Below are positions 46,695 to 55,171 of a DNA stretch of 64,000 nt, piece after piece (within the stretch, counting starts at the first letter, position 1; every line of letters starts with the position of its first letter). The stretch is from Glycomyces paridis. GTDB lineage: Bacteria > Actinomycetota > Actinomycetes > Mycobacteriales > Micromonosporaceae. Below the pieces are notes generated by a model, which did not search any database, had not been told where the DNA came from, and was given only the letters and a program-made list of their open reading frames with translations. The stretch spans positions 59,840 to 123,839 of the forward strand of contig NZ_STGX01000015.1 of assembly GCF_004912155.1 (NCBI RefSeq), given 5' to 3'. Made by a program: the position numbers and the translations under genes.

Positions 46695-47837
46695 ATGAGA
46701 GTCGCACTGGTCACCGAATCGTTTCCGCCCCAGGTCAACGGCGTCGCCCGCTCGGTCGCGCGGGCCGCGGCCCACCTGGCCGCGCGCGGCGTCGAACCGG
46801 TCGTCGTCGCCCCCGCCCCCGGGCCCGGCCCCCGCCCCGCCTTCGACTGGCCGGTCGTCCACGTCCCCTCGGTGCGCCTGCCCGCCTACCGCCACTTCCG
46901 CGCCGGCCTGGCCACCCGAGCGCTCGACGACGCCCTCGACGCCCACCGCCCCGACGTCCTCCACCTCGCCAGCCCCTTCGGCTACACCGCCCGCGCCGCC
47001 GCCTGGGCCCAGCGCCGCGGCGTCCCCGCCGTCGCCGTCTGGCAGACCGACCTGCCCGCCTACACCCGCGCCTACCACCTCACCGCCTTCGAGCAGCTCG
47101 TATGGCACCGCCTGCGCTCCATCCACTCCCGCGCCGCGGTCAACCTCGCCCTGTCCGAATGCACCGCCCGGTCCCTCACCGCCCAGGGCATCGGCTCGGT
47201 CGCCGTTCTGCCCCACGGCGTCGACACCGACCGCTTCCACCCCCGCTACGCCGACCGCGCCCTCCATGACGCCCTCGCCCCCGACGGGGATCTCCTGGTC
47301 GGCTACGTCGGGCGCCTCGCCCGCGAGAAGCAGCTCCACTGGCTCGCCGACCTCGCCCGCCTCCCCGGGGTGCGCCTGGTCGTCGTCGGCGACGGGCCCC
47401 GCCGCCGCGCCCTCGAACGGCTCCTGCCCGGCGCATCGTTCCTCGGCGCCCTCGGCGGCGACGACCTCTCGCGCCTCTACGCCTCACTCGACCTGTTCGT
47501 CCACACCGGACCGTTCGAGACGTTCGGGCAGACCGTCCAGGAAGCCCACGCCTCCGCCGTCCCCGTCGTCGCCGTCGACACCGGCGGCGCCGCCGAACTC
47601 GTCGACCCCGGCGTCGACGGCACCCACTTCCCCGCCGGCGACCCCGCCGCCCTCGCCACCACCGTCGCCGCCCTCGCCGACCACCGCGACGTCCTGCGCC
47701 AATGGGGCCGACGCGGACGCATGAAAGTCCGCACCCGCACCTGGGAAGCCGAAGGCGACGCCCTCATCGAGCACTACCGGCGGGCACTCGCGCTCGGACC
47801 GGTGCCCGCCGCCCGCCAACCCGTCCCCACGGCTTGA
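46695..47837 (+). CDS. GT4 glycosyltransferase (MgtA/PimB-like)
   Basis: A 380-residue GT-B enzyme. N-terminal TESFPPQVNGVARSV and acceptor-side AVWQTDLPAYTRAY, then C-terminal donor domain GYVGRLAREKQL, the E-x7-E-like FETFGQTVQEAHASAVPVVAV. Closest recognisable pattern is GDP-mannose-dependent alpha-mannosyltransferases of actinomycete glycolipid synthesis. The last 74 bases overlap a convergent gene. Confidence 0.87.
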   Translation: MRVALVTESFPPQVNGVARSVARAAAHLAARGVEPVVVAPAPGPGPRPAFDWPVVHVPSVRLPAYRHFRAGLATRALDDALDAHRPDVLHLASPFGYTARAAAWAQRRGVPAVAVWQTDLPAYTRAYHLTAFEQLVWHRLRSIHSRAAVNLALSECTARSLTAQGIGSVAVLPHGVDTDRFHPRYADRALHDALAPDGDLLVGYVGRLAREKQLHWLADLARLPGVRLVVVGDGPRRRALERLLPGASFLGALGGDDLSRLYASLDLFVHTGPFETFGQTVQEAHASAVPVVAVDTGGAAELVDPGVDGTHFPAGDPAALATTVAALADHRDVLRQWGRRGRMKVRTRTWEAEGDALIEHYRRALALGPVPAARQPVPTA

Positions 47838-48282
47838 CGTACGACAGCACCGTCGCCCCCAGATACACGCCCGACGACACGATCGGCCCGGCCACCACGC
47901 CCTCGTCCACCACCCGCAGCACACCCGGATCCACCGTCGCCGCCAACACCCCCAGGCCCGGCAGCAACGCGAACACCGTCGCCGCATACGCCGCCACCGT
48001 CGCCACCAGCTTCGTCAGCACCCACTTATGCGAAGGCCCCCACCGCGTCCCGAACATCAACACCACACCCGAGACGATCGCCACCGCACCGAACGGCAAC
48101 GCCAGCGCCGACGCCAACGCCTCCATCGCCGTCCCCGCCGCGAACTGCACCCGCGCCTCCGACGTCGTCAACGCCCGCACCGCGAGCACCAACAGGCTCA
48201 ACGACAACCCCAGCCACGCCACCGACGAGGCGACATGCACGACGACGAAGAACCGATACACAGGACGACGCAGTTTTCTCAT
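47764..48282 (-). CDS. four-helix membrane protein (DUF2269-like)
   Basis: A 172-residue protein with four predicted membrane helices and conserved-looking VVHVASSVAWLGLSLSLL and GTRWGPSHKWVLTKLVATV segments, the pattern of small DUF2269-type integral proteins. Function unknown. Start ATG 48282 chosen over 48306. Tail overlaps the glycosyltransferase gene on the other strand by 74 bases. Confidence 0.7.
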   Translation of the reverse strand: MRKLRRPVYRFFVVVHVASSVAWLGLSLSLLVLAVRALTTSEARVQFAAGTAMEALASALALPFGAVAIVSGVVLMFGTRWGPSHKWVLTKLVATVAAYAATVFALLPGLGVLAATVDPGVLRVVDEGVVAGPIVSSGVYLGATVLSYVKPWGRVGGRRAPVRARVPAGSAR

Positions 48283-48365
48283 ACCCCCGAGCCTCGCCGC
48301 CCCCACCGCACCCGCACATCACCGCACCGACGTATCCACCCCTACGCCCCCACGCTGAGACCCGA

Positions 48366-49562
48366 CTAGATCGGCTCCACCGACACCGCCGACGTGTCCC
48401 GCCGCGCCCACCGCAACCCCACCAGCGGAAACACCAGCACCGACACCATCGCCGCCCCCACCATCGCCGCCGCCACCGCCGCCGACACCAGACCCCGCTC
48501 AGCCGCCGTCCCCGAAGCGATCACCACGATCGGCAACTGCGTCGCCGCGAACGCCCCCAACGCACCCCGCTCCCCACCGACCAGCACACCCCGCGCCGAC
48601 ACCCACGTCACCACACCCCGCACCACCGCGAACACCGCCAAGAACACCGGAATCAACACCAACGCCACCGCCGACCCCAACAACTCGTCCAGATCGAACG
48701 TCACCCCCGTATAGACGAAGAACACCGGCACCACCGCACCGAACCCGATCCCGTCCAACTTCGACTGCACCAGCGCCTCCTCCCGGTCGTCCAACGCCGA
48801 CAGCAGCACATGCATGCACACCCCCGCCGCGAACGCCCCCAACGCGATGTCCACCCCGATCTCCGCGGCCAACAGCACCGACGCCAACAGCACCAGCACC
48901 GACAACCGCACCGCCAACTGCGCACTCGTCCCCAACGTCGCCGACAGCAACCGACCCACCCGCGCCGACCGCCGCAACGACCCCAACGCCGCCGCACCCA
49001 CCGCCAACCCCACCAAAGCGATCGCCAACGTCGTCCGACCCGAATGCGCACCCTCCGAATAGAACAACGCCAGCAACGCGATCGGCGCGAACTCGCCCAC
49101 CGCCCCCACCGCCATCAGATGCGGCCCCACCGGCCCCGCCAACAACCCCGCATCCCGCGCGATCGGCAGAATCGTCCCCAACGCCGTCGAACACACCCCG
49201 ATCGCCAGGATCAACACCGCCGCCCCCGCACCCGCCAACCACAACCCCAACGCCGCCAGACCGAACGACACCAACCACCCCGCACCCGCCAACCCCATCG
49301 GACGCCCCCGCACCGACCGGAAATCGATCTCGAACCCCGCCAGAAAGAACAGCATCGCCAAACCCAACTGCGACACCGCCTCGAGCAACGGCCCCGTCTG
49401 CACCAACCCCAGCACCTGCGGACCGATCACGATCCCCAGCACGATCTCCACGACCACGCTCGGCAACCGCACCCACCGCTCCACATGGTCCACCAGCAAC
49501 GGCGCCGCCACCGCCGCCAACGCCAGCACCACCAACTGCACCGACAACCCGTCCAAGTCCAC
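48366..49562 (-). CDS. cation:proton antiporter (CPA2/KefB-type)
   Basis: A 398-residue transporter with about 12 membrane helices. Diagnostic segments are PSVVVEIVLGIVIGP, LGLAMLFFLAGFEIDF, AVGEFAPIALLALFY and VPVFFVYTGVTFDLDEL. It exchanges K+ or Na+ for protons. No RCK/TrkA-N regulatory domain follows. Starts at GTG 49562. Coding strand is unusually rich in G-ending codons. Confidence 0.88.
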   Translation of the reverse strand: MDLDGLSVQLVVLALAAVAAPLLVDHVERWVRLPSVVVEIVLGIVIGPQVLGLVQTGPLLEAVSQLGLAMLFFLAGFEIDFRSVRGRPMGLAGAGWLVSFGLAALGLWLAGAGAAVLILAIGVCSTALGTILPIARDAGLLAGPVGPHLMAVGAVGEFAPIALLALFYSEGAHSGRTTLAIALVGLAVGAAALGSLRRSARVGRLLSATLGTSAQLAVRLSVLVLLASVLLAAEIGVDIALGAFAAGVCMHVLLSALDDREEALVQSKLDGIGFGAVVPVFFVYTGVTFDLDELLGSAVALVLIPVFLAVFAVVRGVVTWVSARGVLVGGERGALGAFAATQLPIVVIASGTAAERGLVSAAVAAAMVGAAMVSVLVFPLVGLRWARRDTSAVSVEPI

Positions 49563-49679
49563 GGCCGCAGCCTAAGCCCCCACCCACCCCGCACGCGGCA
49601 CCTTCGGGGCCTAACCCCACCACCGACCGGGGGATCAGCGACACTACCGACCGGTAACCAACAGACGTACCCTCGAACC

Positions 49680-50339
49680 ATGGCAACGGCAACGGCAACC
49701 ACACCCCCCAAACCCCGCCTCCGCGGCTGGCTCCACCTCGGCGCCTTCCCCACCGCCCTCCTCGCCGGACTCCTCCTCACCGCCACCGCACCCACCCCCA
49801 CCGCACGCCTCACCGCCGCCGTCTACACCGCCGCCTCCGCCGCCCTCTTCGGCATCTCCGCCCTCTACCACCGCACCGACCTCGCCCCCCGCCCCACCCG
49901 CACCCTCAAACGCCTCGACCACGCCAACATCTACCTCATCATCGCCGGCACCTACACCCCCATCGCCGCCCTCGCCCTCCACGGCACCACCCGCACCGCC
50001 CTCCTCACCGCCGTCTGGGCCGGCGCCGCCGCCGGCATCGCCTTCCGCACCCTCTGGGTCGGCGCCCCGCGCTGGCTCTACACGCCGCTGTACATCCTCC
50101 TGGGCTGGGCCGCGGTCTTCGTCATGCCGCAACTGGTCGCCGGCGCCGGCGTCGCCGCGACCGTCCTGGTCCTCACCGGCGGGGTCCTCTACACCGTCGG
50201 CGGGGTGATCTACGCGCTCAAGCGCCCCAACCCGTCGGTGCGCTGGTTCGGCTTCCACGAGGTCTTCCACGCGTTCACGTTGGCGGCCTACGCGGTGCAG
50301 TTCGTCGCCGTCGCAATGGTGGTCCAGGCCGCGGGCTGA
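49680..50339 (+). CDS. hemolysin III family (PAQR-like) membrane protein
   Basis: A 219-residue, seven-helix protein with the family's metal-site residues: SALYHR near helix 2, the RLDHANIYLIIAGTYTP signature and the C-terminal FHEVFHAFTLAAY histidines. Function in bacteria is unsettled; the fold is that of hydrolase-like PAQR/CREST proteins. TACCCT six bases before the ATG suggests a leaderless message. Confidence 0.87.
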   Translation: MATATATTPPKPRLRGWLHLGAFPTALLAGLLLTATAPTPTARLTAAVYTAASAALFGISALYHRTDLAPRPTRTLKRLDHANIYLIIAGTYTPIAALALHGTTRTALLTAVWAGAAAGIAFRTLWVGAPRWLYTPLYILLGWAAVFVMPQLVAGAGVAATVLVLTGGVLYTVGGVIYALKRPNPSVRWFGFHEVFHAFTLAAYAVQFVAVAMVVQAAG

Positions 50340-50373
50340 GGGCTACGATGGGGCCCAAGGCGAGGAGGTCCGC

Positions 50374-50760
50374 ATGAGCGACAGGCGGCTGCGCGGGGTG
50401 GAACGGCAGATCAGTGAAGCCGAGGCCCGTGGCGAGTTCAAGAACCTGCCCGGCGCCGGCAAGCCGATCCCCGGCATGGACGCCCCGCTCCACGAGGACT
50501 GGTGGCTGCGTCAGCAGGCCACGCGCGAGAACATGGGCCTGGACGCCCTCCCTCCGGCGCTGCGCCTGGCCCGCGAGGTCGAGGACCTGCCCCAGACCCT
50601 GGACGCCCTCGACGGCGAAGCGGCCGTGCGCGAGGCCGTCGCGGCGCTGAACGCGCGCATCAAGCGGGCCCTCATCGGACCGGTCGACGGACCGCCCCTG
50701 CGGTTCGGGCTCCTGGACGCCGAGGCGACCGTGACCGCCTGGCGCGAGCGCCGGGCCTAG
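50374..50760 (+). CDS. DUF1992 (DnaJC28-like) protein
   Basis: A 128-residue protein spanning one DUF1992 domain: VERQISEAEARGEFKNLPGAGKPI and WWLRQQATRENMGLDALPPALRLAREVE. The domain occurs in human DNAJC28 but without a J domain here; function unknown. AGGAGG lies ten bases before the ATG. Confidence 0.85.
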   Translation: MSDRRLRGVERQISEAEARGEFKNLPGAGKPIPGMDAPLHEDWWLRQQATRENMGLDALPPALRLAREVEDLPQTLDALDGEAAVREAVAALNARIKRALIGPVDGPPLRFGLLDAEATVTAWRERRA

Positions 50761-50802
50761 CCGCACCGCGGCCCACGTCACAGCTCGGCGACACCACACC
50801 TA

Positions 50803-50851
50803 CTTGACATCGTCAAGATGCTTGCCGCATGATGAACTTGACACCGTCAAG
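50803..50851 (+). promoter_or_regulatory. promoter with two CTTGAC-N3-GTCAAG operators
   Basis: CTTGACATCGTCAAG (50803-50817) and CTTGACACCGTCAAG (50837-50851) are perfect six-base dyads 34 bases apart. The first supplies a TTGACA -35 (50804-50809) with CATGAT as -10 (50828-50833); the second covers the start region. A TetR/MarR-type repressor is expected; none is encoded next to it. Confidence 0.7.
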
Positions 50852-50896
50852 ATGACCGTGTCGGGGCACGCCCGCCACCGACTCCAAGGAACGACC

Positions 50897-51337
50897 ATGG
50901 CACCTGTCATCACCCTCACCGCCGTCACCCTCCTCGCCCGCCTCACCGGCCAGCTCGGCGTCGAACCCCTCGACGGCTGGCAGGCGAGCCTGCGCCTCGG
51001 CCTGGCCGCGATGTTCCTGCTCACCGGCGCCGTCCACTTCGTCCCGAAGTTCCGCGACGACATGATCCGCATGATCCCCGAACGCCTGCCCGCCCCCGCG
51101 GCCCTGGTCGCCCTCACCGGCGTCCTGGAGATCGCCGGCGCCCTCGGCCTCCTCGTCCCCGCCACCGCCCCGGCCGCCGGCTGGTGCCTCGCACTGCTCC
51201 TGGTCGCCATGTACCCGGCGAACCACTCGGCGGCCCGCCGCGGCGTCACCCTCGCCGGCAAGGGCCCCACACCTCTCGCCCTCCGATTGCCCGAACAGCT
51301 CCTCTTCATCGCCCTCGCCGTCCTCGCCGCACTCTGA
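50897..51337 (+). CDS. DoxX-family membrane protein
   Basis: A 146-residue, four-helix protein of the DoxX type (LRLGLAAMFLLTGAVHFVPKFRDDMIRMIPERLP, LVALTGVLEIAGALGLLVP). Some DoxX proteins take part in thiol or redox stress complexes; no partner is seen here. AAGGA precedes the ATG. Probably tightly repressed by the double operator upstream. Confidence 0.82.
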   Translation: MAPVITLTAVTLLARLTGQLGVEPLDGWQASLRLGLAAMFLLTGAVHFVPKFRDDMIRMIPERLPAPAALVALTGVLEIAGALGLLVPATAPAAGWCLALLLVAMYPANHSAARRGVTLAGKGPTPLALRLPEQLLFIALAVLAAL

Positions 51338-51349
51338 GACGGACACGAC

Positions 51350-51378
51350 GAAGGCCCCGAACGGTGTTCGGGGCCTTC
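51350..51378. terminator. bidirectional terminator between doxX and methyltransferase genes
   Basis: A perfect 13-bp stem (51350-51362 / 51366-51378) with a GGT loop between convergent genes. Confidence 0.75.
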
Positions 51379-51387
51379 AGAGGCGGA

Positions 51388-52134
51388 TCAGGCCACCGGC
51401 CTGCCCAACGTCACATACGCGAACCCCAGCACGCCGCGGTGCCCCCGCAGCCACCAGCCGCGGTGCTCGTCGGCCCCCGCGCGAACCGCGGCCGCCTCCG
51501 GGTGGTCCGGATTCGCCAGGAGCCAGACCTCCTTGTCGGCCAGGAACGCCGACTCGAAGTCGTCCCACTCGTGCTGCTCGACCGCCTCGACGCGCAACGG
51601 CCGGAACCCCGCCGCCACCGCGTCGTCGACCAGGTCCGGCAGCAGCGGCCAGTCGCCCCTGGTCGTACCCGGCCACATCCGCGCCAGGTCGGCCTCGGTC
51701 GGCTCGACCGCCCAGACCCCGTCTCCGAACAGGAGGCGCCCGCCGGGCTTCACCAGCGGATACAACGCCGCCAGCGCCTCCGCCCAGGTCCCGAACACGT
51801 GCGCCGCCCCGATGCAGATCACCAGGTCCGCAGGCTCGGTCCACGACTCGCCCCGGTACTCGACGAACTCGACCCGGTCGCCCACGCCCTTCTCGACGGC
51901 CCCGGCCCGGCCGCGCTCCAGCAGCTCCAGGTCCGAGTCGATCCCGTACGCCTTCGCGCCCGGCACCTGCGCCGCGACGCGCTGGAGCAGCTCGCCCCAC
52001 CCGCACCCGATGTCGACGATGGTCTGCGGCCGCGCCGCCGCGCACTCCCGGACCTGCCGGTCGAAGCGCCACGGCGCGATGGGGGAGTTGCAGTCGAGGA
52101 AGCCGTACCGAGTCGGCCCGTCATGAGTAGTCAT
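51388..52134 (-). CDS. class I SAM-dependent methyltransferase
   Basis: A 248-residue enzyme with motif I IVDIGCGWGELLQRVA, an acidic motif II (GIDSDLELLERGR), the LVICIGAAHVFGTW motif and LVKPGGRLLFGDGV. Substrate cannot be inferred. Start ATG 52134, chosen because the residues before it would be low complexity. Confidence 0.87.
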   Translation of the reverse strand: MTTHDGPTRYGFLDCNSPIAPWRFDRQVRECAAARPQTIVDIGCGWGELLQRVAAQVPGAKAYGIDSDLELLERGRAGAVEKGVGDRVEFVEYRGESWTEPADLVICIGAAHVFGTWAEALAALYPLVKPGGRLLFGDGVWAVEPTEADLARMWPGTTRGDWPLLPDLVDDAVAAGFRPLRVEAVEQHEWDDFESAFLADKEVWLLANPDHPEAAAVRAGADEHRGWWLRGHRGVLGFAYVTLGRPVA

Positions 52135-52264
52135 CGCGCGCCACGCTAACACCGCCCCACCCCGCCCGCAATCGCATTGACCCACCACGGCACCCACCTG
52201 GCCGAATCCCGCCCGACGCCCCCCATGCGCCCCTGATGTCACACCCGGGTGGCACACTCGCCCC

Positions 52265-52843
52265 ATGACCGACCTCAAGAGCGACCTCCACCGCTACCTC
52301 AAGTCCGGACGCGACGCCCTCGTCTGGAAACTCGAAGGCCTGGGAGAGTACGACCTTCGCCGCCCGCTCACCCCCACCGGCACCAACCTCCTCGGCCTCG
52401 TCAAGCACGTCACCTGCGTCAGCGCCGACTACTTCGGCGCGGTCTTCGACCGACCCTTCCCCGACCCGCAGCCCTGGTTCGACCCCGAGGCCGAACCGAA
52501 CGCCGACATGTACGCCCTCGCCGAGGAGTCCACCGAGTCCCTCCTCGACCTCCACCGCCGCGTCTGGGAGCACGCCGACGCCACCATCGAGGCGCTCGAC
52601 CTCGACGCCCCCGGCACCGTCCCCTGGTGGGGCGACGTGCCCGTCACCCTCGGCGAGATCCTCGTCCACATGATCGCCGAGCTCAACCGCCACGCCGGCC
52701 ACGCCGACATCGTCCGCGAGACCATCGACGGCACCGCCGGACTGCGCAAGGGCGGCGAGAACCTCCCCGAAGGCGACGAAGACTGGTGGGTCGCCTACCG
52801 CGACAAGGTCGAACAGGCCGCCTGCACCGCCGCAGGGATCTGA
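52265..52843 (+). CDS. DinB-family protein (DUF664)
   Basis: A 192-residue four-helix-bundle protein. The metal-site histidines expected for DinB are in LGLVKHVTCVSADYFG, then ILVHMIAELNRHAGHADIVRE. Members are thiol-transferases or of unknown function; substrate not known. No sign of a DNA-damage box upstream. Confidence 0.85.
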   Translation: MTDLKSDLHRYLKSGRDALVWKLEGLGEYDLRRPLTPTGTNLLGLVKHVTCVSADYFGAVFDRPFPDPQPWFDPEAEPNADMYALAEESTESLLDLHRRVWEHADATIEALDLDAPGTVPWWGDVPVTLGEILVHMIAELNRHAGHADIVRETIDGTAGLRKGGENLPEGDEDWWVAYRDKVEQAACTAAGI

Positions 52844-52849
52844 CCGACC

Positions 52850-52879
52850 CCGCGCGGGGGCGAGTTCGCCCCCGCGCGG
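52850..52879 (+). terminator. terminator after the DinB-family gene
   Basis: A perfect 14-bp GC stem (52850-52863 / 52866-52879) directly after the stop codon. Confidence 0.75.
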
Positions 52880-52963
52880 CAACGGCCGACGGGCCCACCG
52901 AGGCCCCCGGTGTCCTGTCGCGCCACCTCACGCGGCACCGGCCCACGACTCCGCGCCGGCCCG

Positions 52964-53000
52964 CAACCATGCCCCTACAACCATGCCTCCTACAACTATG
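52964..53000 (+). repeat. three CAACYATG repeats upstream of the response regulator
   Basis: CAACCATG at 52964-52971 and 52978-52985 and CAACTATG at 52993-53000 recur every 14-15 bases. The CYATG core is the same as in the repeats before the CotH gene, suggesting autoregulation by the same protein. Confidence 0.55.
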
Positions 53001-53042
53001 TATCGATACATGTGGATGTATATGGAATGTCAGGTTTAGAAT
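52998..53042 (+). promoter_or_regulatory. AT-rich promoter of the response-regulator gene
   Basis: ATGTATCGATACAT (52998-53011) is a perfect 14-base palindrome. TAGAAT (53037-53042) lies six bases before the GTG, giving a leaderless message. The stretch is markedly more AT-rich than its surroundings. Confidence 0.5.
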
Positions 53043-53048
53043 GTTCAC

Positions 53049-53771
53049 GTGGAGTTCAACATCGAGACACCACGGCTGAGCGGTTCTGACTCCACCCTCA
53101 CTAGGATCCTCACGGCCGACCCGGACCCCAACGTCCGAGGACTGCTCAACCTGGCGTTCCGCCTCGAAGGCTGGCACGCGATACCGGCAGACGACGGCGC
53201 GACCGCGCTCGCCCACATGCGCGCGCAGCGACCCGACCTCGTCGTCACCGAACTCGCCATGCCCGACATCGACGGCCTCGTCCTGCTCGGCCGCATGCGA
53301 TCGGAGTTCCCCGACACCCCCGTCCTCGTCCTCGCGGGCGAAGCGGGCGCGCGCCGACGCGTCGGCTGCCTCGCCGTAGGCGCCGACGACTACGTCGCCA
53401 AACCCTTCAACCTCGAGGAGGTCATGCTCCGGCTCAAAGGCATCCGCCGCCGCAACGCCGACGCCCCCGCTCCGCCCAGACTCGTCGTCGGCGACCTCGA
53501 ACTCGACGAGGACTCCCGCGAGGTCAACCGCGGCGGCCATGCCGTCGACCTCACCGACACTGAGTTCCGGCTCCTGCGCTACCTCATGCGCAACCCCCGG
53601 CGCGTCCTCAGCAAGAGCCAGATCCTCCACCAGGTCTGGAGCTACGACTTCCAAGGCCGCGCCAGCATCGTCGAGCTCTACATCTCCTACCTGCGCCGCA
53701 AGATCGGACACGGGCACGCACCCATGATCCACACCGTCCGCGGCGTCGGCTACGTCCTCAAACCACACTGA
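53049..53771 (+). CDS. orphan OmpR/PhoB-type response regulator with altered receiver
   Basis: A 240-residue regulator: receiver domain (residues 18-135) and winged helix (150-238, TDTEFRLLRYLMRNPRRVLSKSQIL ... VRGVGYVL). The phosphoacceptor Asp is replaced by Glu68 (PDLVVTELAMPD) and the switch Thr by Ala96 (VLVLAGEAG), while Lys118 stays. It probably cannot be phosphorylated normally and may be locked in an active-like state or sense something else. No histidine kinase is nearby. Leaderless GTG start. Precedes the VTC/DUF4956/CotH island. Confidence 0.85.
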   Translation: MEFNIETPRLSGSDSTLTRILTADPDPNVRGLLNLAFRLEGWHAIPADDGATALAHMRAQRPDLVVTELAMPDIDGLVLLGRMRSEFPDTPVLVLAGEAGARRRVGCLAVGADDYVAKPFNLEEVMLRLKGIRRRNADAPAPPRLVVGDLELDEDSREVNRGGHAVDLTDTEFRLLRYLMRNPRRVLSKSQILHQVWSYDFQGRASIVELYISYLRRKIGHGHAPMIHTVRGVGYVLKPH

Positions 53772-54549
53772 GCCGACGCGGCGCGGGAGCGCTCCCGGCT
53801 CGCCCGTCGGCAGGCCGCCACCCGAAATGACGACGCAACGTCCGATTCCACTTGTTCGCCGGCAGCTCCGGTCGCAGCAGCGCCATCCCCGTCCCGTACT
53901 TGCTGATCGGCTCCGGCCGGTACCCCGCCGCCCACAACAGCCGGTCCAACGGCACCGCCCGGCCCGGACTCTTCACCTCCACCACCGCCAGATCACCACC
54001 CAGCGCCCCCGACCGACCGCGACCGTCCGCGAACCGCAACCCCACATCGCACGTCAGACGCGCCCCCGACCGCCGATCCAGCACCGTCGAACGCACATAC
54101 CGCGTCACCAGCACCGGTTCGAGCGCACCCGCCGCCACCGGCACCACCCCCGACGCCTCGATCCACGCCCGCCCCGCCGCCGTGACCGTCCCCCGGTCCC
54201 CGCACTCGTAGTCCAGACGCCGCTTGACCGTCGCCTCCGCCGCCCGCGTCTTGATCTCCAACATGCACACCCCCGAATCCAGATACGACCTGGTGCGCAC
54301 CTTGAAACAACGCCGCCGCCCCCGCGCCGTACCCAGAAAACTCGGCAGACCCGGCGCATCGAAGTACACCGACTCGTAGTCGAACCGGCGCCGGCCCTCG
54401 ATCTCCAAGACCGCCAGACCACCGTCGGCGCCCTCCAACAGCGGCCCCAGATCGGCCGGGCGCACCAGGTACTTGCGGTCCACCCGCGTCTGCAACTCCG
54501 CCACCGCGAGCAGCTCGGCCAGCCCCACCGAAGGCAACGCCCCCAACAT
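53758..54549 (-). CDS. VTC-domain protein (polyphosphate polymerase-like)
   Basis: A 263-residue protein with the VTC tunnel-fold pattern: LQTRVDRKYLVRPADL, FDYESVYFDAPGLPSF, CFKVRTRSYLDSGVCMLEIKTR, VVEVKSPGRAVP. In yeast Vtc4 this fold makes polyphosphate from ATP, with basic residues lining the tunnel, several of which are kept here. ATG 54549 overlaps the DUF4956 stop (TGATG). Its last 14 bases overlap the end of the response-regulator gene, convergent. Confidence 0.85.
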   Translation of the reverse strand: MLGALPSVGLAELLAVAELQTRVDRKYLVRPADLGPLLEGADGGLAVLEIEGRRRFDYESVYFDAPGLPSFLGTARGRRRCFKVRTRSYLDSGVCMLEIKTRAAEATVKRRLDYECGDRGTVTAAGRAWIEASGVVPVAAGALEPVLVTRYVRSTVLDRRSGARLTCDVGLRFADGRGRSGALGGDLAVVEVKSPGRAVPLDRLLWAAGYRPEPISKYGTGMALLRPELPANKWNRTLRRHFGWRPADGRAGSAPAPRRLSVV

Positions 54550-55148
54550 CACAGACCCCGCCCCACCGGCACCGGCCGACGCCGCCCGTCCCGCTCCGCC
54601 GCGACCCGATACGACACCTCCACCGTCTGCGCATCGCGCACCAGATCGGTCTCCACCGTCTCCACCCGCACGATCGACTCCGCACCCAGCAGCTCCGCCA
54701 ACCGCGCATCGAGCTCGACCCGCGAACCGTAGACCCGCTCCAACACCACGCGCTCGCGGCGGTGGCGCCGGTGCAGCAGCGGCTGGTCGATCACCGCCAT
54801 CACCGCCACCACGAACAGGCCCAGCAACGGGCCCGTCCACACCGACGGCAGCGGCATCGCGCACACCAACCCGATCGACAGCGACGAGAAGTAGTAGCAG
54901 ACGTCGCCGTGGCTGATCTCCGACGACCGCAGCCGGATGATCGACAAGACCCCGAACAGCCCGAACCCCACCCCCACGCCCACCTCGGTGCCCAGCAGCG
55001 CCGACACCACCGCGAACACGCCCACGTTCAACCCGATATAGGGGACCACCATCTCCCTGCGGCGATGGCGACGGTAGTACACCCCCAGCACCAGAGCGCC
55101 CACGAGCGCCAGATCGGCGACCAGTCCTGTCCATCCGAATGCATCCAT
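54549..55148 (-). CDS. DUF4956 membrane protein
   Basis: A 199-residue protein with four membrane helices and the DUF4956 hallmark GFGLFGVLSIIRLRSSEISHGDVCYYFSSLSIGL, then a cytoplasmic domain of about 85 residues. DUF4956 genes travel with VTC-domain and CotH genes in many bacteria; a role in polyphosphate export or membrane coupling is plausible but unproven. TATACC seven bases before the ATG suggests a leaderless start. Confidence 0.83.
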   Translation of the reverse strand: MDAFGWTGLVADLALVGALVLGVYYRRHRRREMVVPYIGLNVGVFAVVSALLGTEVGVGVGFGLFGVLSIIRLRSSEISHGDVCYYFSSLSIGLVCAMPLPSVWTGPLLGLFVVAVMAVIDQPLLHRRHRRERVVLERVYGSRVELDARLAELLGAESIVRVETVETDLVRDAQTVEVSYRVAAERDGRRRPVPVGRGL

Positions 55149-55171
55149 ACCGAAAGGTATAGAGCCCGAAC

